The position numbers and the translations under genes are program-made. A DNA stretch of 36,834 nt from an uncultured Pelagibacteraceae bacterium (GTDB lineage: Bacteria; Pseudomonadota; Alphaproteobacteria; Pelagibacterales; Pelagibacteraceae), in NCBI GenBank assembly GCA_902566365.1, contig CACFIH010000010.1, positions 1 through 36,834 on the forward strand, given 5' to 3'. Shown here one piece after another: positions 33,087 to 36,834 of this stretch. Within the stretch, counting starts at the first letter, position 1; each line of letters begins with the position of its first letter. The notes under the pieces are model-generated. The model was not told where the DNA came from. It searched no databases and worked only from the letters and a program-made list of their open reading frames with translations.

Positions 33087-34162
33087 TTTAATATCCATAT
33101 CTTATTTTGAGTATCAAATGTATAATCTTTATCATTCATAGTCTTTAAGAAAATATTTGGACTACCGTTGAAAATGATTTGGTAATATGTAAAATCTTTA
33201 TCAAATTTTGAAATAAAAAAATCATAAACTAAATCATTTTCACTTAAGGTCTCTTCAAATCTCAGATTTTTTAAATTATCTTTATTATTCACTTTTACAT
33301 TTAAGATTAATCTTATAGATGTATTAATTTGATTTGATGCTTTCCAGTAATCTTCATAAATTGTTTTTAAATTGATTATAAGATTCTCTAAATTTTTTTT
33401 ATTGTCGAATTTTGCTAGTGGAAATGTATTATTTTTTAATATTATACTATCTCCGTCTGTTATTCGCGATAAAACTCTTAACTCTTTCTCATTCTTAAAA
33501 ATTAATGCAATTATAGAACTATTTAAATCATATTTATTTGTTATATCTTTAAAATCGTACTCCTCAATAAATTCATATTTTTTTTTTATAATATCCAGAT
33601 CTTCTAGATCTTCCTCTGGTAAAATATATTTAATTAAATGATAACTTTTTGAATAATTTTTCCATTCAGTATAAACTTTATTATTATAAAAAATCAACAA
33701 ATCCTTTTTATTTTCATCAATTATAATTGGGATAAATAAAAAACTTTTTTCTTGAGATATCGATGGAAATATATTTTTTTTTTCTAAATAGTTAAAAACA
33801 TTTTTCTTATTAAAAGAAACACCCAAATTTACATAATAAATCTCATCAACAAATTTTTCCTCTGTAATTGTAAATGTCTCTACCATACTTTTTATTTCAT
33901 TGAGTTTTATTTGATCTATTTTTTTTTGATCTTGAGAACTTAAAATAAGGGAAATTAATTCAAAAAAAGCTTTTTTAAAACCTTCATTAATTACATCATT
34001 TTTATTAAAATCCATCTCAAATGGTTTAGATACATCTATGTTGTTGATTTCAAATGCTTTTACTTCAAATTTAACTGTGGAAAAAAAAAATATATATAGA
34101 GATAGAAATAGAAAAAAAATATATAACTTTTTTGAAAATATTATTTTAGCAATAAATCTCAT
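33083..34162 (-). CDS. DUF2066 family protein (exported or anchored)
   Basis: A 359-residue protein with an N-terminal hydrophobic segment (about residues 8-30) that looks like a signal or anchor, so the rest is probably periplasmic. The body fits DUF2066: an early helix DVINEGFKKAFFELISLIL, then VDEIYYVNLGVSFNKKNVFNYLEKKNI. The function is unknown. The gene is coupled to hda (ATGA) and diverges from purM with only 11 bases between start codons, a neighbourhood found in other alphaproteobacteria. Confidence 0.8.
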   Translation of the reverse strand: MRFIAKIIFSKKLYIFFLFLSLYIFFFSTVKFEVKAFEINNIDVSKPFEMDFNKNDVINEGFKKAFFELISLILSSQDQKKIDQIKLNEIKSMVETFTITEEKFVDEIYYVNLGVSFNKKNVFNYLEKKNIFPSISQEKSFLFIPIIIDENKKDLLIFYNNKVYTEWKNYSKSYHLIKYILPEEDLEDLDIIKKKYEFIEEYDFKDITNKYDLNSSIIALIFKNEKELRVLSRITDGDSIILKNNTFPLAKFDNKKNLENLIINLKTIYEDYWKASNQINTSIRLILNVKVNNKDNLKNLRFEETLSENDLVYDFFISKFDKDFTYYQIIFNGSPNIFLKTMNDKDYTFDTQNKIWILK

Positions 34163-34173
34163 ACTATATAGTA
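34162..34173. promoter_or_regulatory. Palindrome between divergent DUF2066 and purM start codons
   Basis: TACTATATAGTA is a perfect 12-bp palindrome that fills the 11-base gap and reaches one base into the DUF2066 ATG. Each strand carries TACTAT 5-6 bases before a start codon, so it could act as a two-way -10 element for leaderless transcripts. No -35 box is seen on either side. Confidence 0.4.
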
Positions 34174-35211
34174 ATGAATAAAAGATTATTTACATATAAA
34201 AAAAGCGGTGTTGATATTAAAACTGCAGATAAATTTGTTAAATTCATATCAAATATTTCATCAAAAAAAAAAGGCAAAAAAAAGTTGAATAATATTGGAG
34301 GTTTCGGGTCAGTTAGCGATATACCTTCATCTATAAAAAAACCAAAACTTGTAGCATGTACTGATGGAGTTGGTACAAAAATTGAAATAGCTAATCAATT
34401 GAAAAAATACAATACAATTGGAATCGACTTGGTGGCAATGAGTGTTAATGATCTAATTGTTCAAGGTGCAAAGCCTCTTCTTTTTTTAGATTATATTTCA
34501 ATCAATAAAATTGATTTGTATAAATTAAAGTCAATAATGAAAGGTATTTTTAAGGGATGTAAAATATCTAAATGTGAACTCGTTGGTGGTGAAACTGCAG
34601 AAATGCCAGGTACTTATGAAAAAGGTAAATTTGATATTGCTGGTTTTGCAGTTGGTATCGTTGATGAAAAAAAAATTCTTAATGGAAATAAAATAAAAAA
34701 AAATGATCTTATTTTAGCTATACCTTCATCAGGTTTACACTCAAATGGTTATTCTTTGATAAGAAATATCATTAAAAAAAAAAAAATTAATATAACTAAG
34801 AATAATTTTTTAAAAAAAGAATTGATGATGCCAACTAAAATTTATGTTGAAGAAATATTAAAATTAATTGATAAAGATTTGATTAATGGATGTGCAAATA
34901 TTACTGGGGGAGGTATTCCTGACAATATTAAAAGAGTAATTCCTAATAAACTTTGTGCAGAAATAGATTTAAATAAGATTAAAACTCAAAAAATATTTAG
35001 ATGGTTAAAAAAAAATGAAATCGAAGATAATGAAATGATAAAAACTTTTAATTGTGGTGTGGGATTTTGTTTAATAATAAATCCAAAAAAACTAAATATA
35101 ATTTACAAATATTTTTCAAAAAGATTTAAACCATACGTTATTGGAAAAATTTCTAAAGGAAAAAATAAAGTCAAATTAAATGAAAAAATCAATTGGTATT
35201 CAAAAAATTAA
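34174..35211 (+). CDS. purM: PurM, AIR synthetase (phosphoribosylformylglycinamidine cyclo-ligase)
   Basis: A 345-residue ATP-dependent cyclase of purine synthesis. Landmarks are YKKSGVDIKTADKF, ACTDGVGTKIEIA, GIDLVAMSVNDLIVQGAKPL, VGGETAEMPGTY, IPSSGLHSNGYSL, ITGGGIPDNIKRV and FNCGVGFCLII. Length matches the family. A run of 13 A (34774-34786) lies in the coding sequence as lysine codons. It overlaps purN by 32 bases. Confidence 0.96.
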   Translation: MNKRLFTYKKSGVDIKTADKFVKFISNISSKKKGKKKLNNIGGFGSVSDIPSSIKKPKLVACTDGVGTKIEIANQLKKYNTIGIDLVAMSVNDLIVQGAKPLLFLDYISINKIDLYKLKSIMKGIFKGCKISKCELVGGETAEMPGTYEKGKFDIAGFAVGIVDEKKILNGNKIKKNDLILAIPSSGLHSNGYSLIRNIIKKKKINITKNNFLKKELMMPTKIYVEEILKLIDKDLINGCANITGGGIPDNIKRVIPNKLCAEIDLNKIKTQKIFRWLKKNEIEDNEMIKTFNCGVGFCLIINPKKLNIIYKYFSKRFKPYVIGKISKGKNKVKLNEKINWYSKN

Positions 35212-35758
35212 TACTGCAGTCTTCATTTCAGGTACTGGAAGTAATTTAAAAAATTTAATCAAATTTTCATTGCTTAGAAATTCTCCAATAATCATAAAAC
35301 TTATAATTTCTAATTCAATAAATGCAAAAGGACTTATCTATGCAAAAAAATACAATATTAAAAAAAAAACTTATGGATTCAAAAAAAAATTTTTGGATGA
35401 AAAAAAAATTTTAGTCGATCTAAAAAAAAATAAAGTACATTTAATTTGTCTAGCAGGTTTTATGAAAATTTTATCTAAAAATTTTATAAAAAGATTTGAT
35501 GGAAAAATAATCAATATCCACCCATCTCTTTTACCTAAATATAAAGGCTTAAATACCCATGAAAGAGTAATAAAAAATAAGGAAAAATTTTCTGGTTGCA
35601 CTGTTCATTATGTCACCTCTAAATTAGATTCTGGTAAAATTATTCTACAAAAAAAAGTTAAAATTTTTAAAAATGATACTGTGAAAACTCTGGCAAAAAA
35701 AGTTCTCCAAAAAGAGCATGTCTTATTTCCAAAAGCTATAAAAAAAATTTTATCTTAA
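35180..35758 (+). CDS. purN: PurN, phosphoribosylglycinamide formyltransferase
   Basis: A 192-residue folate-dependent enzyme of purine synthesis. It shows VFISGTGSNLKNLI at the N-terminus, LICLAGFMKIL, the active-site IINIHPSLLPKYKGLNTHERV with its Asn and His, and GCTVHYVTSKLDSGKII with the catalytic Asp. The start at 35180 is inside the end of purM; no other Met precedes the conserved N-terminus. Confidence 0.96.
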   Translation: MKKSIGIQKINTAVFISGTGSNLKNLIKFSLLRNSPIIIKLIISNSINAKGLIYAKKYNIKKKTYGFKKKFLDEKKILVDLKKNKVHLICLAGFMKILSKNFIKRFDGKIINIHPSLLPKYKGLNTHERVIKNKEKFSGCTVHYVTSKLDSGKIILQKKVKIFKNDTVKTLAKKVLQKEHVLFPKAIKKILS

Positions 35759-35767
35759 GTTCAATAG

Positions 35768-36178
35768 TTAATCTTTAAAAAAAAAATCAATCTCAATTTT
35801 AGCATTCTCAACGCTATCTGAACCGTGAATAGAATTTTTATCTATTGATATACCGTATTTTTTTCTAATAGTTCCTTCATCTGCTTCTTTAGGATTTGTT
35901 GCTCCCATTAATTCTCTATTATCCAAAACTGCATTTTCTTTTTCCAGAACCATCGCCACTATTGGTCCTGATGATAAATAGCTGCATAAATCATTAAAAA
36001 AAGGTTTGGTTTCATGAACTTTATAAAATTTTTCTGCTTCATTTTTTTCTATTTGAATCTTTTTTTCTTTTAAAATTTTAAAACCTTTATGTAAAAAAAA
36101 TTCTTTTATCTCTCTTTCTAAGTTTCTTTCTACTGCATCTGGTTTAATAATCGATAAAGTTTGCTCAATATTACTCAT
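35768..36178 (-). CDS. ndk: Nucleoside diphosphate kinase
   Basis: A 136-residue kinase that balances nucleoside triphosphates by way of a phosphohistidine. It shows [15 protein letters not shown], the region [29 protein letters not shown] and the active histidine in [12 protein letters not shown] (about residue 117). ATG 36178 is preferred over an in-frame TTG at 36190. The ATG overlaps the end of pepA by 8 bases. Confidence 0.96.
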   Translation of the reverse strand: MSNIEQTLSIIKPDAVERNLEREIKEFFLHKGFKILKEKKIQIEKNEAEKFYKVHETKPFFNDLCSYLSSGPIVAMVLEKENAVLDNRELMGATNPKEADEGTIRKKYGISIDKNSIHGSDSVENAKIEIDFFFKD

Positions 36179-36834
36179 AATTATCTTCAATTAGTTTATT
36201 TAATAATCTCACTCCAAATCCTGTTGCACCCCATGAGCTTAATGCTCCTCCATATTTTGAAAAAGCCATGCCTGCGATATCTAAATGAGCCCATGGTGTA
36301 TCTTTTAAAATGAATCTTTGTAAAAATTGTGCTGCTGTTGTTGATCCAGCACCTCCTATATAATTAATATTTTGCATGTCTGCATTTTTGGAGTTAATTA
36401 ACTTATCATAATTTTTACTCAGTGGCATTCTCCATACTTTCTCATCAACTTTCAATCCAGCATCAAAAAGTTGTGAAGATAATTTATCATTATTTGAAAA
36501 AAGACCTGCATATTCTGAACCTAATGAAACAATGATTGCTCCTGTTAATGTAGCCAAATCTACTATAAATTGCGGATTATATTTTCTTTCTGTGAAAGTC
36601 AAAGCATCAGCTAAAACTAATCTTCCTTCAGCATCGGTATTCAAGATTTCAATTGTTTTGCCACTAAAGGACTTTACAATATCCCCTGGTCTCTGTGCAT
36701 TCCCACCTGGCATATTTTCAACTAGCCCTACTACACCAACAGCATTTATTTTTGCCTTTCTCAAAGCTAAATTTTTCATCAAACCAACTACCACAGCTGA
36801 ACCTGCCATGTCATAAGTCATATCTTCCATGAAT
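36171..36834 (-). CDS. pepA: Leucyl aminopeptidase PepA (C-terminal part)
   Basis: About 220 C-terminal residues of a family M17 zinc/manganese aminopeptidase, which removes N-terminal amino acids in peptide turnover. It shows [31 protein letters not shown] and the family signature [14 protein letters not shown] with metal ligands, then [13 protein letters not shown] and [11 protein letters not shown]. The start lies beyond the right edge; the Met at 36830 is internal. It is cotranscribed with ndk. Confidence 0.95.
   Translation of the reverse strand, partial: FMEDMTYDMAGSAVVVGLMKNLALRKAKINAVGVVGLVENMPGGNAQRPGDIVKSFSGKTIEILNTDAEGRLVLADALTFTERKYNPQFIVDLATLTGAIIVSLGSEYAGLFSNNDKLSSQLFDAGLKVDEKVWRMPLSKNYDKLINSKNADMQNINYIGGAGSTTAAQFLQRFILKDTPWAHLDIAGMAFSKYGGALSSWGATGFGVRLLNKLIEDNYE

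Noticed and set aside
1..36834. tRNA, rRNA, CRISPR, insertion sequences, prophage or attachment sites
   Set aside because: Gaps are at most about 140 bases (or 313 if the basic extension is untranslated). None shows a cloverleaf, repeat array, transposase or direct-repeat pair.

Overview
The window looks like a piece of core chromosome from a SAR11-type alphaproteobacterium (Pelagibacterales). The evidence is very low GC, Lys/Asn/Ile-rich proteins, almost no intergenic DNA, alphaproteobacterial gene neighbourhoods (anmK/tyrS, mrcA-prfB, aroQ-accB-accC, purM-purN opposite a DUF2066 gene and hda) and no mobile elements, CRISPR arrays or phage genes. The affiliation is inferred from gene content and style; no strain can be named. 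About 42 protein genes are supported, two of them cut by the window edges. I found no tRNA or rRNA gene.

Layout. 1-1072: end of msrP and all of msrQ (periplasmic methionine sulfoxide repair). 1069-3229: a DUF779 gene and an aldehyde dehydrogenase with a striking Lys/Arg-rich in-frame extension upstream of its best start. 3330-7110: DUF1244 protein, moaB, a TauE/SafE permease, a homocysteine S-methyltransferase, an EamA transporter and a YbaK-type tRNA deacylase. 7249-8655: glutamine synthetase glnA. 8670-8840: a small unknown protein. 8906-15069 (minus): one very tight operon iscR-sufB-sufC-sufD-sufS-sufU-sufT-A-type carrier for Fe-S cluster assembly, preceded by a nearly perfect IscR type 1 operator over its promoter. 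15206-18276: alpha/beta hydrolase, anmK, tyrS. 18269-23886 (minus): mrcA-prfB-AsmA-like gene, with prfB needing a programmed +1 frameshift. 23985-25769: an RNase E/G without the usual zinc-link cysteines. 25762-26755 (minus): thiS-thiG. 26772-28976: aroQ-accB-accC. 28973-29702 (minus): NDUFA12-like and DUF2155 genes. 29817-30638: a stand-alone TSCPD-domain protein related to the C-terminus of B12-dependent ribonucleotide reductase. 30639-34162 (minus): DUF2066 gene, hda, aspS. 34174-35758: purM-purN. 35768-36834 (minus): pepA (partial) and ndk.

How it fits together. Most genes are housekeeping: Fe-S biogenesis, nitrogen assimilation, cell wall synthesis and recycling, translation, fatty-acid precursor supply, thiazole synthesis and purine synthesis. 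The most informative signals are regulatory or architectural: the iscR operator, the prfB frameshift site, the terminator hairpin touching the DUF779 start codon, divergent genes whose start codons are only 11-16 bp apart, and convergent genes that share stop-codon bases. I saw no clear novel defence or biosynthetic system. The best candidates for something under-described are the basic extension on the aldehyde dehydrogenase, the TSCPD protein, the stripped-down RNase E and the 56-residue ORF.
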